Assembly: GCA_025618425.1 (NCBI GenBank)
Contig: CM046844.1
Location: 13,951,580 to 14,015,579, forward strand
DNA length: 64,000 nucleotides
Reading direction: 5' to 3'
Source of the DNA: Heliocidaris tuberculata
Taxonomy: Eukaryota; Echinodermata; Echinoidea; Camarodonta; Echinometridae
Position numbers and translations under genes: made by a program. This document shows positions 31,554-44,280 of this stretch, one piece after another. Numbering within the stretch: position 1 is the first letter of the stretch; each line of letters opens with the position of its first letter. The notes beneath the pieces were generated by a model, which made no database searches, was not told the DNA's origin, and saw only the letters and a program-made list of their open reading frames with translations.

Positions 31554-32052
31554 AGGCGCTTTCACACCTACTCGATCAGGAAAAATACCTGGTATTTTCT
31601 GATCGGGTATTCTCCCCCGATCAGAAAATACCAGGTATTTTGCCAGTGTGAAACGAAAGTACTCGTAATATCCCCGCAAGAAAATACCCGGAATTTAGTA
31701 GGTACTTTCTCAAAACTACGCGTACTTTCTCCAAGGTCGCGGGGATATTTGCAGTGTGAAAGCAAATTACGAGAACTAGCTATCCCATCAAACATACATA
31801 CACACTTTCTCCGTATTATGGCCATCTCTCGCATCGCACGTCCGCCGCTGCAGAAGCAGTGAATTTGAAAGCGCGCGCCTCGTCTGCAAAATAAACCGTA
31901 CTGCACATGCTCATAACTTCGAGAACTTTCCTCGAAGAGCTCTGGTTCGGGGAGGTGTGAAAGCGCGAAATAATTATCGGGTATTTTGGGGCCTGAACAA
32001 GTTCTCGTAATTTACGGGTATTTTTCCTGATCGGGTAGGTGTGAAAGCGCCT
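31554..32052. mobile_element. Non-autonomous DNA transposon with 36-bp terminal inverted repeats
   Basis: The ends AGGCGCTTTCACACCTAC and the following TCGATCAGGAAAAATACC are inverted at the right end with one mismatch over ~36 bp. CTT lies immediately outside both ends (31551-31553, 32053-32055), a possible 3-bp target duplication. A second inverted pair (GATCAGAAAATACCAGGTAT with its complement) sits just inside the left end. The overlapping open frames of ~110-125 residues on each strand follow from this structure and have no domain. Superfamily undetermined. Confidence 0.85.
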
Positions 32053-32184
32053 CTTGTTACCTTATGAGTACTGCTTCTTCCATAAGTTTGACACCATGTA
32101 AAGGGGAAAAATAATTTTTGTTCAGACAACTGCTAGGACTGAGAGGTACAGGATGGAGCCTGGCATATTTAACATGTTCAAGTT

Positions 32185-32684
32185 TTAAAGGTATTAGATA
32201 GTTTTGGGAAGCCCTCAAAAACTTTTCGTGAGATTTCTTTGATTTTACTTAATAAATAGCAGGGTACTAACATAACTAAGATGCTGTGAAATTTTTTCCT
32301 CCTCAAGTGAAATATTTATCGAATTAGAGGTGAAAAGAATAAAAATCCCTGGCCCAAATAAGAGGGGATGTAAATTCAAACAACGGCCACACACATTACT
32401 CACATGAGGATTGCTGTGTGTTATAGAATATGCTACACATAGTGCGAAGCGCTGGGTTTATTGTGTGGGGAACCTTCGGGTGGATATGGTCTCAGCGTAC
32501 AGTGAAAAGCCGCTACCAAGTGTTTCTTACAGATATTTACACTAAAATTTGTTCGAAATTGTGAATGGAATGTTAAATAATCTCGTACATGTGTCTTATG
32601 ATAAAAGGAGAATAGTATGTGACTATGTTAGATAAGTTTCTTGCCAGTATGATTTTTGCTACCGAGACTGTCTATGAGCTTTAA
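32185..32684 (-). mobile_element. ~500-bp TTAA MITE family (B), full-length copy 3
   Basis: 500 bp between TTAA sites, in the opposite orientation to copies at 4759-5261 and 39752-40254, starting TTAAAGGTATTAGATAG and ending CTATGAGCTTTAA. The central GTGCGAAGCGCTGGGTTTAT and GAACCTTCGGGTGGATATGG match those copies closely. Confidence 0.88.
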
Positions 32685-35534
32685 CTTCACATTTCTTGGG
32701 CAGGTGCAAATTTGACATCCTTTCTGGAAGGAGCTGTAGATCATGTAGCCTTCCATGATCAGATTCACATGAATTTCTTATTCTATCAAAGCGGATGCTA
32801 AAAGCTCTTGCAACAACATAGAACATGATATTTCCTTTATTGATTACTTTTATTATTTGAATTTGAGAGTGAATTTCCACACTTTTACCTACACTTTGTG
32901 TGAATCATGATCAGTGACTAATTCTTCAAAAATTTGTTGTACTGTTTCAAATCTTTCTACTATAACCGTGCCAGTCTGTTATTTTACCCCATATTCACCC
33001 CATGTAGGGTTACATAATGTGTCTAGCACATACCATACCAGACCTGGATCCCACCAAACCTCCATGCAGAGTCAAAAAAGTTGGAAAAAGTCTGAAAAAC
33101 AAACTTTACTCAAGTTACTCTTCTGATCTCTGACCACGTTCTATGTTCCAAGCAAAATTATTAGGACATTCAGGTATGTGATTTTTGCTGCGGTTGTATC
33201 TTGGTTGCATTGAATGCAGTTCTAGGGTAACTGAATTTTATTGCCACATTCACACTGCAGCTATCTTCAAGAAAAATCAGCATTGAGAAAACTACTTTCA
33301 GGAAGATAAGCCTAAACAGAATTTTTTGATGTAAAATATTCCTGCTCTTCAAAAAGTAGCAATTACTCTGACACTGGAAGAAGTATTTTCTTGCTTAGTG
33401 GCAACGGTTCAGTAATGAATGCATCACAAACTGTGAACTGAATTTCCAGCAAAGGCCTGCTGTCCCTTGCGGGATATCAGAATTATTGATTTACACATTA
33501 AATGGTGTCTTTAAAGAATTCATAACTTAAGCACAGACTTTTAACCGTATCCATCATTGATAGAACATGAACTATAACCTTTTCTAGATTTGTCAGCTTG
33601 GATTCATTTTGTGTGGAAATATTTGCACTTTTTTGCAGTTATTTCAATTTTTAGTTTGTAGAATATATGTGATCTGTAATGCAAGCATGGCTAATAATAA
33701 TTACTAACCTAAAGTCTGGGGTTGTTTAACCTGGTGTGGGAATGGTGCAGCCTTGGTAGGCGACCGTACTGGAGGTTGGTTGCATTCAATAGGAGGGGTA
33801 CCGATTGTGTTGATATATGGCTAATGCAATTACAATGTTCCCCTCTTTAGGAATAGGTTGGGCAAGGGCAGGTGATTGGAAGGGACATGTAAAAGCAACA
33901 GTATAGCCTCTTTCCTATTTATGGACTATTTGGAGGTATGCATGGTGGAGAAGGGGGGGGGGGGGGGGGAGATGACTCAGTGGTAAAAAAAAATATGAAA
34001 TCTCATAATCTATATACTTGTATAATGTACACATGATGCTGAGATATGAAAGGCATCTTTATTCTTTTGAATCTCCTACCACTCAGTGATGAATCCATAC
34101 ATTAAAGGAATGATTTATATTTAGATGTGGTTGTGGAAGTTCTTGAATTGTATCAAGAAAAAACAGTATCCCATTGATTTAGGATTTTGAATAGTTTTGG
34201 GGTCAGGCAGTCCAGAATACCTTGCATTTTAATTTGCTTTTATGGTTCATTAAAAAGATTCATCCTTGTTCAGAGAAACTTGTCCAGTCTCCAGACTTCA
34301 TATTAAGACTGCCGAGTGTGATTTGAAGTTTTATAATCTCTGCGGTTTCTGGAATTCTGTGTGGGTGTCACTGCTCTTTGGGGCTGTTCAACTTGACCTT
34401 TGTATCTCCTTGCAATTACCTTAGAAATTAATCTTTAATTAAGGCCAAATTCAAGGTTTATTAGTCACTTTTTCACATTTCTAACATAAAATTGTAATTA
34501 TCCTTGTCTACTTATTCTTTGTTTCTCCTTCTTTTCCTCCCCCCCCCCCACAACAGTTATTCTCATTATATCTCTATCCCATTTTCTGTCTTTTCATTTC
34601 TTTCATCAATTTCAGTTAGGATATCTGAAGTCATTTGGGACAGATGAGAGAGAGAGAGATATAAATGGAAAAATGCGAAGGGTGGGGTGGGGTTAGAAAG
34701 AGAAAGAGAAGGGGAGAAGTGTAAGGAGAGAAAGAGAAGGGAAATATGATTAGAGGGAGGAAGGGAGAGTGAGAGGGAGAAGGAGGGGAGGGTAGCTGGA
34801 GGAAAGAGAAGGAGCTGGAAGGGAGAGAAGATTTAAGAGAATGAATATTATAAAGAAAACAATATAGAATTCTAAAAAAAGGTTTTTATCTTTATCAAAG
34901 CTGGAGCTCTATTCTCATATTTCTTACATTTTCTCAATCAAATTACAATAAACTTTATTGAATTGTCATGATATCTGGGTATGAGACAGATGCTTAGGCA
35001 CCCAAAGATATTTTCAGAAACCAGGAATTCTCCTCCAGAACTGAAAGTAGACGGCTATGAGTGACACTTCCCCCTCCAAACCAAATCTAGCTAATCATAT
35101 TTATTGCGAGTTAGTTTTTCGAAAGGAAACTGTATACTTATGTCATGGACAGAAGATTGGTGCGTAGACTGATGTTTATCTGATATTATCTTCATCGGCA
35201 AAAATACCTGCACACCTCCTTGTGAAAGTCTTGCGGATGTAGCCCAGAAGACGACAGTTTGATCCAGTTTGGAAATTGAGCCGGGAATGATTTCTTTTTT
35301 CTGTCTTTTGTTTGCTTTTGCATCTCCTTTGATGAATGATGGTAATCGCTTCTTTCATACTGTTTAAATGAAGAGAGAACTTGCACACCATAAAGAGGAA
35401 TGAATTGTATAGAAATTCATATGATAGCCTGTTAGAATCAATACATTGCTTGCTTACAACCTGAAACCATTTCTCTCCCACCTTCCCCTTTATCAACAAT
35501 ATACCACAGAAGTGTGATTGTCATCATTAGTATT
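32685..35534. other. AT-rich non-coding DNA
   Basis: G run of about 16 at 33954-33969, C run near 34542-34550, and a purine-rich tract at 34640-34850. Frames such as 35176-35499 (minus) show no domain. Confidence 0.45.
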
Positions 35535-35790
35535 GGGGGGGGGGCTAATGAGGCACCCAGGTGAAAGAGCCTCTCCCCATCACAAATCTTTGTTCACTAT
35601 TCTCATAGAGTGGCTCTGTAAGATGACACAGAAAATTTGTAGAAATGGAGGGTGCGGGCTAATGAGGTATTAATAGGTGAAAGACCCCCTCCTCCCCCCC
35701 CCCCCCCCAAAAAAAAAAAGTTTTCTCACTGCTTTTATATACATGTATATAGAGGTGGTTCTATAAGATGACACAGAAAATGCCATATGT
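35535..35790 (+). repeat. Diverged two-unit repeat, ~115-145 bp
   Basis: GGGCTAATGAGG ... AGGTGAAAGA and GTGGYTCTRTAAGATGACACAGAAAAT each occur twice. The second unit carries an inserted C run plus A run near 35693-35720. Confidence 0.6.
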
Positions 35791-35987
35791 GAATAGTGTA
35801 AAAAGTTTAGTTGGGGGTCCTCGAATACCCAGGGGTCTCAGTAGCTTCCCTCCCACCTGTAACATACAAAAAAATTCATTATGTTCCTAGAAACTAAGTA
35901 AATAAAAACTATCCTGCATTTAATACATTCATTCGTTTTAGGATTTTACCGCCACTACTTTCATTATGAGCTCCGTCTGAAAATATT

Positions 35988-36050
35988 GTCTGTTTAGAGG
36001 CAGAAGGTAGTTACCATAGCTCTAAGGACTATTAGGCTCTCAGCAGACAA
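35988..36050. repeat. Short palindromic hairpin repeat, copy 8 (diverged)
   Basis: GTCTGTTTAGAGGCAGAAGG at the left and GGCTCTCAGCAGAC at the right keep the outer arms; the inner arm on the right is lost. Confidence 0.5.
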
Positions 36051-37002
36051 CACACAAAGTTAGCCCGTTGACTACTGAATTATCTAATTCTCATAGGCTT
36101 AATACAGGGATTAACCGGTTCCCGTAGGCAATGGGTGAAATCAGTGTCATTGTAGCCACGGGTTACAGATGATATCGGGATATTTTCACTGATGTCACCC
36201 TCGGCCATCGACCCAGAGATCGTCTTTAGCCACTTCAGGAATTTGACGTCTCAGCAAGGGCCCTGACAGTTGGCGCATGCATGGAAAAGAGTATCATCAT
36301 AAAGGTGGTATGAATTAGAACTCCTGAACCGGGCTTAACTCGATTTGAATACCCTCTTCATTCGGTGAGCTCTGAGTTTGTGACCTGTGGAATAAGGCAA
36401 GAAATTGAATTTCACCATTTTTGCACATCACACGAGTGATCAAATTATGTTTACAGAAGCTAGCCTGCCCTCATACACAGACTGATAAGTTATAGAAAGA
36501 AATTTGCGAATGGCTGGAGACAGGGCAATCTGATTTTGCCCATGAGCCTGTCTTATTAATATCAGCTTAAAAATCTTTGAATGAGATTGATGTTTACAGA
36601 AGTTGCAGCTCATAATGCAAACAGCATACTCTCAAACTCTTATTCCAGGTTGTGTTTGTCCCCCCCCCCCACCCCACCCAATCATTACTGGTCATTCTAA
36701 TGTTTGTTTTGTGTCAATGGCACATCAGAAATATTCAGGTATACTATTCTTGATTTTATACCATGAGAAATAGGTGGTGTCACAAAATCTGATAAATCAC
36801 AATTTTTATTGGCTAATCTCCAATATCAAACCGCCCAGTGTCCTTTTATTAAGTTATTTCATACACCTGCGCATCATGCAATAATTTATCAAAACAAGAA
36901 AATTCAATAAGACAAATTTATGAGGTATGTATCAATTCTTCACTAGCTGATTCGCACCCTGTCAACGAACTGACAAACAGTGATGGCAATATGAACTTAT
37001 TA
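36051..37002. other. Non-coding DNA
   Basis: No gene or element recognised. A C run lies near 36660-36670. Confidence 0.45.
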
Positions 37003-37060
37003 CCCCCCCCCCCACACACACACACACACACACACACACCACCACCACCACCACCACCAT
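37003..37060 (+). repeat. Compound simple repeat: C run, (CA)n, (CAC)n
   Basis: About 11 C, then about 13 CA units, then about 7 ACC units, without interruption. Confidence 0.95.
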
Positions 37061-37991
37061 TTCTTCTTGACAGCAGCATACTAGCATTAAGTATTATAAG
37101 GCAAAAACATTAAAAATACAATTTTACAACATGCATTTTCCTCTCATATTTATTGAAAGAAGCTTATGGATAAAAATGTTATTACCAATATCGATTTAAA
37201 TGATTTATATGAGTGAAAAAAATCATAGCTTTTGATAGGTCTGTGACATGACTTTTAACAGGCAACTTTACTACAGTTTTTAACTCTAGGAAAATAGATA
37301 AACCAGAAAAAAAGTTTTCTTTGGAAACTTTCCCCCAAATGTCTTGCATCCTGTTTACAGAGAAGTCAGAAACTTATACAAATCAGTTTGTTTTTGTCAA
37401 AACCAAACTCGTCTGCTCCAGTAAATGAGTTGAAATGGTTGTTTTATTTGGTTCAATTTTATGTATCATCATGACAGAAATATTTGTTATCAGTCTGACT
37501 TCAAAACAGATGGATCCATTAGAGATTGGTTTAGTTTTGAAAAAAGGACCGTTTTCAAATTTGAATGTCATCCAAGTCTTTTTTTTGAAACCTTGCCATT
37601 TGCAAGAGGAAAACACTTGAAAGTGTAACATGGTTTAGTGGTATTGAGTAATATCCTGGCATTTAATTTTACTTTCTCTTAGATTTTATTTCTGTTACAC
37701 AATCATCAAAAGTACAGAATCAATTCACAATGAATTCAAAATTATTTCCTCTTTATAGTGATAACAGAATAAAGAATGAGAAATTCAACCCCCATATACA
37801 TGTAGGCTGAAAAAGAAAAAACGACTTTGGCATGAGTAATACAGAAAAATGTTGGGTCAAAGTTTAACTGTATCTTTCTTTTTTTTTCAAGAGGATCCAC
37901 ATTTTCAATCTCTGGCACCATTTGCCAGCTTTCAGAATTACCCTTTTACATTCACAACCTGTTACAAGTAGTAAAGCTGGACGATCCAGAG
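37061..37991. other. AT-rich non-coding DNA
   Basis: No gene recognised. Overlapping opposite-strand frames near 37383-37631 come from an imperfect local inverted repeat (CCAAGTCTTTTTTTTGAAACC type) and have no domain. Confidence 0.45.
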
Positions 37992-38496
37992 TTAAAGGTA
38001 ATGTTTAGTTTCAGTAAGCCCTCAAAAACTTTTCATCAGATTTATTGGATTTTTGTTGATAAATAGCAAGATACTAGCAAGACAAAGATGCTGTGAAGAT
38101 TTCACATCCTGAAATGGCATATTAAACAAATGAGAGGCAAATAATAATTTAGATGCCGGGTCAGGGATATAAACTCCCAACAACTTCAGCATGCACTATA
38201 CACCATACACGTGTTCAAAACCTACACACAGTGACACACATGCTATCTTCATGCGAAGCCTCAAGATTGTTGTGCGAGGAGCTGCCGGGATGGAAAGGTC
38301 CTAGCATAGGGCAGTATATTTCTGGGATCTAGCGTTCCTTACTTATATTTACTGTAAAATTCACCAGAAATCATTGATGGAATACCAAATGATCTCGTGC
38401 AAACATCTTTTGATACATGGAAAACAACATGAGACTATATTCAACACGTTTCTTTCCAATTTCCTTTTTGCTACCCAAACTGTACATGAGCTTTAA
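37992..38496 (-). mobile_element. ~500-bp TTAA MITE family (B), diverged full-length copy 4
   Basis: 505 bp from TTAA to TTAA with TTAAAGGTAATG at the left and CATGAGCTTTAA at the right. It follows the family order (CCCTCAAAAACTTTTC, AGATGCTGTGAA, ATGCGAAGCC, ATATTTACTG) but differs enough from copies 1-3 to be a separate subfamily; 4267-4639 shares that subfamily. Confidence 0.8.
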
Positions 38497-39751
38497 AGGG
38501 GACTAATCACTTCCCAAGATAATTTATATATTGTCAGAAGATGTATTTTTTGATGATTTCTCTTTGACCAATATTGTGATCATATGAACAGGGTCTTTTG
38601 CAATTGTTACTTTTTTCACCCTTCCTTTTGAATCGGATTTCAACAACATCAAAAGTGCCATTGCACTTGGAATGTAGAAGACATTACCCTAATCCAAGAG
38701 AAATAAACTCTGACTTTGGGAGGTAGGTCTAGGTTTTGAATAAGAGACTCTATCATCGCATCTCACTTTGAATGAAAATGGTAAATGATGCATTCCGTTC
38801 AGGTAAGAGGAAGGAAATAATACCACCTTTTAAAAAACATATTTTTATAGTTGTTCAGAGAGGTATTTTTCATGTCATCACTCTGTAGTCCCTGCAAGGT
38901 CTGCTACCAAGATTTGTCACAAAAGGTATAAAGAATAGATCAACAGAATCAGTGAATTATGAATGGAATGTCAAAAAAAAATCATATTTTTCATATTTTT
39001 TGTCGTTTTGTATTGATATGTAGCCTGATTTCAGGACAAATAGATTTGATTGATGCAGTGGTAAAAGAAAAGGCTGCTGCTTAGCTTTCTTATATATCAT
39101 TCTTCTTATTCTTCTATTTATCTTGTTTTTTCCCATTTAATTCCTGTTTTTCTTCTCTACTCTCTATTGTGTTCCATCAATATTCTTTTATTTTAAAGAT
39201 ATTTTTGCATTTTATCATTCCTCATGAGCTGAAGAGAAAAGTAGAAAGTGGAATGGTCACATGATCAAAACATTTTTTATGAAAATGAAATAACGTTTGG
39301 CATCCATGTTTTCAATTTCAGGATGATTTTTATTAGGAGTAATATGCATATAGATCTACATGTACAATGTACCTACAGAAAGAGGAATAATCTTAATTAT
39401 GAAAATTTTTAGTAAAGATATGAAGAATATTCTTTAGTAAAGAAAGGAATATTGTTTGATATCCTTACATTTTATACTGTGGTACTCCTTATCTTGAATT
39501 AGGCTATATGTGACCCATGACCTGAATGGAAGTGTGGATTTGTGTGTTTTTGGCAGGATTTATGATAGGAAAATGGGATTTATAAGGCAACATTTCATGT
39601 TGGTGAGATGTAAGTGTCAACGTTTATGGGGTGAAAATTTGATTAAATGAAACATGGGATTCGTGGGTAAGTTGAAAAAATGTAGCTTGGGCCCCTTTGA
39701 CACAAGAGAAACAAACATGTGGGGATAAATATAATATTCTGTGGTACTTGT
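38497..39751. other. AT-rich non-coding DNA
   Basis: No gene recognised. A TTCAG|GTAAGA string at 38799-38807 lacks a convincing pyrimidine tract. Confidence 0.45.
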
Positions 39752-40254
39752 TTAAAGCTCATAGACAGTATCGGTAGCAAAAATCATACTGGCAAGAAAC
39801 TTATCTAACATAGTCACATACTATTCTCCTTTTATCATAAGACACATGTACGAGATTATTTAACATTCCATTCACGATTTCGAACAAATTTTAGTGTAAA
39901 TATCTGTAAGAAACGCTTGGTAACGGCTTTTAACTGCCTCACGCTGAGACCATATCCACCCGAAGGTTCCCCACACAATAAACCCAGCGCTTCGCACTAT
40001 GTGTAGCGTATTCTATAACACACAGCAATCCTCATGTGAGTAATGTGTGTGGCCGTTGTTCGAATTTACATCCCCTCTTTTTTGGGCCAGGGATTTTTAT
40101 TCTTTTCACCTCTAATTCGATAAATATTTCACTTGAGGAGGAAAAAACTTCACAGCATCTTAGTTATATTAGTACCCTGCTATTTATTCAGTAAAATCAA
40201 AGAAATCTCACGAAAAGTTTTTGAGGGCTTCCCAAAACTATCTAATACCTTTAA
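39752..40254 (+). mobile_element. ~500-bp TTAA MITE family (B), full-length copy 2
   Basis: 503 bp, TTAA to TTAA, nearly identical to 4759-5261 in sequence, length and orientation. The small number of differences suggests comparatively recent spread of this subfamily. Confidence 0.88.
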
Positions 40255-40383
40255 TTACACATTCAGGAGATGAACTGCCTATATGCAGCTTCTAATTGAT
40301 ATACTTTCGAATGTCATTTTTCCTTTTAAAGTTGTAATCACTATAAATATGGATTTCAAATTGGCTGAATAAGTAATGTTACT

Positions 40384-40605
40384 GTGATGTAGTGGCGGAC
40401 AACTCCCCCATTTGATCCAACACACAATATGACAAAAATGTCATTTTCATCAAAATATAGTACTCAGTAGGATCTTTTTCTTTCATGAGGACTGATAGCA
40501 ATATGCTATCTACAAACTTTGAGGGTAAAGGCGCTTCAGAGAAAACCGCAAATTAATGATATTTTTGTGTACAACAAACTGGAGAGTTGACCGCCAGTAT
40601 GTCAC
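40384..40605. mobile_element. Possible small inverted-repeat element
   Basis: GTGATGTAGTGGCGGACAAC at 40384 and the complement of 40584-40605 (GTGACATACTGGCGGTCAAC) agree at about 17 of 22 positions. No internal ORF. Boundaries and family are uncertain. Confidence 0.45.
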
Positions 40606-41368
40606 ATTCGACTCGCCAAATTGCCAATTTAAGATTCGCATAGATGTAGTTATCTCATTTTTCAAACATCCATAACTTTCTTATTCCTTGTCCGATTTCT
40701 TTCAAACTTTGACCATCCTGTTTTTCTTATTTTCTTATTTTTCTGCTTTCACACATTTCATCTTATTACCAAGGTTGGATTGTCATTTAATTGCTGATTG
40801 TTTACACTAAAAAGCCACAGGATAATTGAGGTACATGTATAAGAAGTACCTGGTGTAGTTTTCTTTTGTCTGAAAGGGGGGTTATGTCACTGAACAGCAG
40901 GATTTTCTCTTGGGATCGGATGATCAATATGTCATGAGGGAATATTACAGTTATGTTGTTGCCGCCGCCCCTCCTCCGCCGCCCCTACTCCGTGCTGGAA
41001 TTCATAGATCATCAGTCTAGTTGAGAACAACTTGAAATGTTTGGAGGATTTGATTTGCGACTGAGGTTGACTTGAAGCCGATTACGTTTAGGGAAGTAAA
41101 TAAGACCGAGGGGAATAGGAAAGAGAAGTCGAACATATTTTTCTGTCATGAGATGTGGGTCATGCACAGCCTGCTGTATGTACATAACTTCTCTCTCAGT
41201 CCTTTTTTTTTTCTACCCCTTCCAGAGTTCTCTTCATTTGTCAAGTTTAACTCGGCGCCCCTCTCAAATACCCCGGTCATACCGTCAAACCAACTCAAAA
41301 CCTTGCAAAGGGACCGTCCAATAGCCATTCAGTGAAATGTAATTTTTTGTCTGGTCTATAAGGCCAGT
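40606..41368. other. Non-coding DNA
   Basis: Contains the phrase CATAACTTTCTTATTCCTTG followed by TCCGATTTCTTTCAAACTTT, which looks repeat-derived, and a GCCGCC-rich patch at 40970-40990. No gene recognised. Confidence 0.4.
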
Positions 41369-41522
41369 CTGGGCCCTGTTTCATAAAACTTGTTTGCAAT
41401 AACAAGTTGCAATGACTGTTATAAGCTACTGAAATGCTTGCATCTGATTGGCTGAGAGCAAATTTGTCATAGAAATGTGTGCATTTGTTACTGATAACAA
41501 TTTTCATGAAACGGGGGCCCAG
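41369..41522. mobile_element. GGGCCC-ended palindromic MITE (H), copy 2
   Basis: CTGGGCCCTGTTTCATAAAA at the left and TTTTCATGAAACGGGGGCCCAG at the right are inverted; the middle is shared with 28041-28202. Confidence 0.85.
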
Positions 41523-41738
41523 GTCTTGTTGGTGTGACTGGGCTGTCGGTGTTCGTCTCCCTTTAAGTAAACATATTTTTGCCCAAATCATGACCTTATT
41601 TACCTAAATTTAATGCTGCTAGATTAATTCTGTTATCATGTCAACCTTGTGACATGTCAACCCATAATTTTATCAGAGATGTTTGATATCACATTGCTCC
41701 ACATTGTATTTGACCTTGTGACATAAGTTACATGTCTA

Positions 41739-42136
41739 ATACCACTTTCATAAATTCCCAAGGGCCCATTATAGGAGCAGAATAGGAGCATTACAGGACT
41801 TTATAACTGTATCCGCATAAAAATAATGCTCATAATTTCAGGGCTGCTATTATGCGCATAATACCCGCTTTTCCACCAAATGCTAGCTTTATGAATGCGA
41901 TAATGCGGACCTCGCATCATCCCACCATCCCCCCTTATATCGGTCAAAGGTCATTTGATTTCCCGCACCATGCATGGCCAAGTTTATCTCCTTCAATGCA
42001 GGTTTTCTTAATGGGTGCTCGTGAAGAATAATGCTCTTAATCATGCGGCTGTTGATACTTTGTGAACATGATTTTTATTGCTTGATGTGCATTGGATTAG
42101 TGCGCATAATAGAGCATGAGTTTCTGAAAGGGGTAT
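41739..42136. mobile_element. Probable MITE with CTTTCA-type ends
   Basis: ATACCACTTTCATAAATTC at the left and ATACCCCTTTCAGAAACTC on the complement of the right end agree at about 15 of 19 positions. The interior has further short palindromes (ATTATGCGCATAAT, AATGCGATAATGCGG). About 400 bp, no ORF. Confidence 0.6.
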
Positions 42137-44149
42137 AATATTGGTGTATTTGTTGTTTGTCTTTCATTTAGGAAGCCAAGTTGAAGGCATGTTATTCATT
42201 TTAATATGAGGCTCCAGCACATCACGCTGACAGATATGATGTTGATTTTGATATTTTATTGTACATATATGTATATAACCAAGGACTTCTCAGACCTGGT
42301 AACTCCTTGATATGACTCTCAAGTGTAACAACCGAAGGACTGGGACCTACCACTTTTTTTTTAGGTGTGATCATAAGGACGTAATTTATTGCAGTTATAA
42401 TGCCTTAACAATTGGTTTTTACCAAAATTAGAATATCAAATGTTTTGTTCAAAATAGATTTCTTTTTAGTTGTAAAACAGTATAATTATAAAATCAGTGA
42501 AATACATGTCCAAATTTTACGAATCTTAAGATGTATGCTCCTGAACGAAAATCAATTTCTTGAGATAATTTTTTTCCCTCTTTTCTGTCTTTCTTCTTTT
42601 ATACTATCATCAGTAATAGACAATGATTTGGTGATATATTTCAAATGAAAAAAAAAAGGGCTGTATTGTATAGTACCCAAACAGTTTTTGTGGACTCATT
42701 TTGTCCAGATATTGTCAGATCAACAGAAATTGTTTCCAGATTCCCAGGTGATCAATCCCACATTCTGAGACCAGTAGGCTGATCAGTCCCACATGCTCAT
42801 CCTTGTGTGTGGTTCATCTCCAGAGCTTCCATAGTTCACGACTGGAAGGTGAAGGGTTGTGGGTTATTGACTTTTGTGTTTGGTTCTTGTTAGCAGACAG
42901 AAATGTCTTCATTACCTTTTGACATATATGTTTTCAAACATTTCAAATCAGTACCAGGAGTTATTTAAGGTCATTTTTAGGACATCAAAGGGTTTTTTCC
43001 CCCCTGGTAACTTGAGAAATAAATTCCATGTGCTGCAGAGTTTTTTGTAGGTTAATTTCCCAAACATCATATCCTTTTTTCATATTTTTTCTACCTCTTT
43101 TATGATTCAAATTGAGAAATAAACATTCATTTTTCCTCACTGCAACACTTACCATTCTTCTTAAAACTATCAAGGATTTTGTATACACAGTCTATGACAA
43201 ATTAACAAACATTTCAACCTTTGGTATAATATATCTTTCATGGGCATTCATGGACATTCATTATCTTTTCAAATGCATTCAAGAAATGTCAGTTATCAGT
43301 ATATAATGTTTCCTTAACTCCTTCCCTGCTGTAAGTGGCAAATATCCTGCTAAAAAGTTTGAGGGTTAATGAACGATGTGTTAGGACCAAGAATGTCTAC
43401 TTTTTTCATCCTGAAACTGAAACGGGTGTCCTTGTGAAAATAATGTCCATGAAAGATATTTTATACCAAATGTATCGATGAAATAAAGCATTATAAGTCA
43501 AAATCTTACTCTTGAAAGTTCATTTATGGCAGCTGCCAAGAAACTTAGTGGTGCAGCTGGGGTGAAAGGATTTCATCACAAGCAAAGCAAGGATATGGCA
43601 TTGCGAGGGATAAAAGTGGACACACCTTTGTACCACCACCATCACCACCATCACCACCACCACCATGATCGGCGATAAGGGGGGTAAACCGCATCCCAAA
43701 TGAAGATTTCACCGTGGAAATCTTGTAAATGAACACTGACATGTCTAAACCAGATAATAAACAATCAAAAGAATTGCCTGATTGTGTAGTTCCCAGAGGC
43801 ATTTTCATAATTCTTACCTCAAATAACTCCCCCAGGTGTCACTATGGAAGATTTTTCTTTTGAGCTAGCCACAGGGGATTAATGAAGTTGTCACACTAAA
43901 TGTACTTTTTGTTAAAAGTGAGTGTGGTACATATATAAGCATATGCTGTAAGTACTGCCAGGCATTTACAGGCTAACTTCAATCTAATTAAAATTTGGAA
44001 TAAAATATCCAGCCGCATAGAGGTATATGTAATTTTGTTGAGAAATATAAGATTTTAACAAGCCTTTCTCAGTATTTAAAGTCAATTAAGAAAGCTGGCA
44101 AAATCACTTTTAATCTTAAATTTGCAAAGCATTGACATTGTTGGAATAT
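42137..44149. other. AT-rich non-coding DNA
   Basis: No gene recognised. An imperfect CAC/CCA trinucleotide repeat lies at 43633-43665. Confidence 0.45.
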
Positions 44150-44280
44150 ACATGTAAGTGCTAGGTCAGGCATGCAAATGATTTATCACCCTTCATTTGT
44201 TTAATATTCCACTTGAGAGAGAGGTGAAAAAAGCTAGTATCTTGCTATTAATCAAGAAAAACCTGGACAAGAACTGACAA
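44150..44280 (+). mobile_element. Decayed fragment of the TTAA MITE family (B)
   Basis: CTTCATTTGTTTAATATTCC followed by ACTTGAG..AGGTGAAAAAAGCTAGTATCTTGC and TATTAATCAAGAAAAACC resembles the inner left part of the 37992-38496 subfamily in reverse. Both ends are lost. Confidence 0.4.

Noticed and set aside
31491..31906. Overlapping 112-123 codon frames on both strands
   Set aside because: They lie mostly within the inverted-repeat transposon at 31554-32052 and have no domain.
35176..35499. 107-codon minus-strand frame
   Set aside because: No recognised motif or supporting context; length is within the range of chance open frames in this window.
3931..36050. CRISPR array or rho-independent terminators for the repeated hairpins
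   Set aside because: The copies are widely spaced and lie in eukaryotic-type DNA; there are no regular spacers or U-runs.
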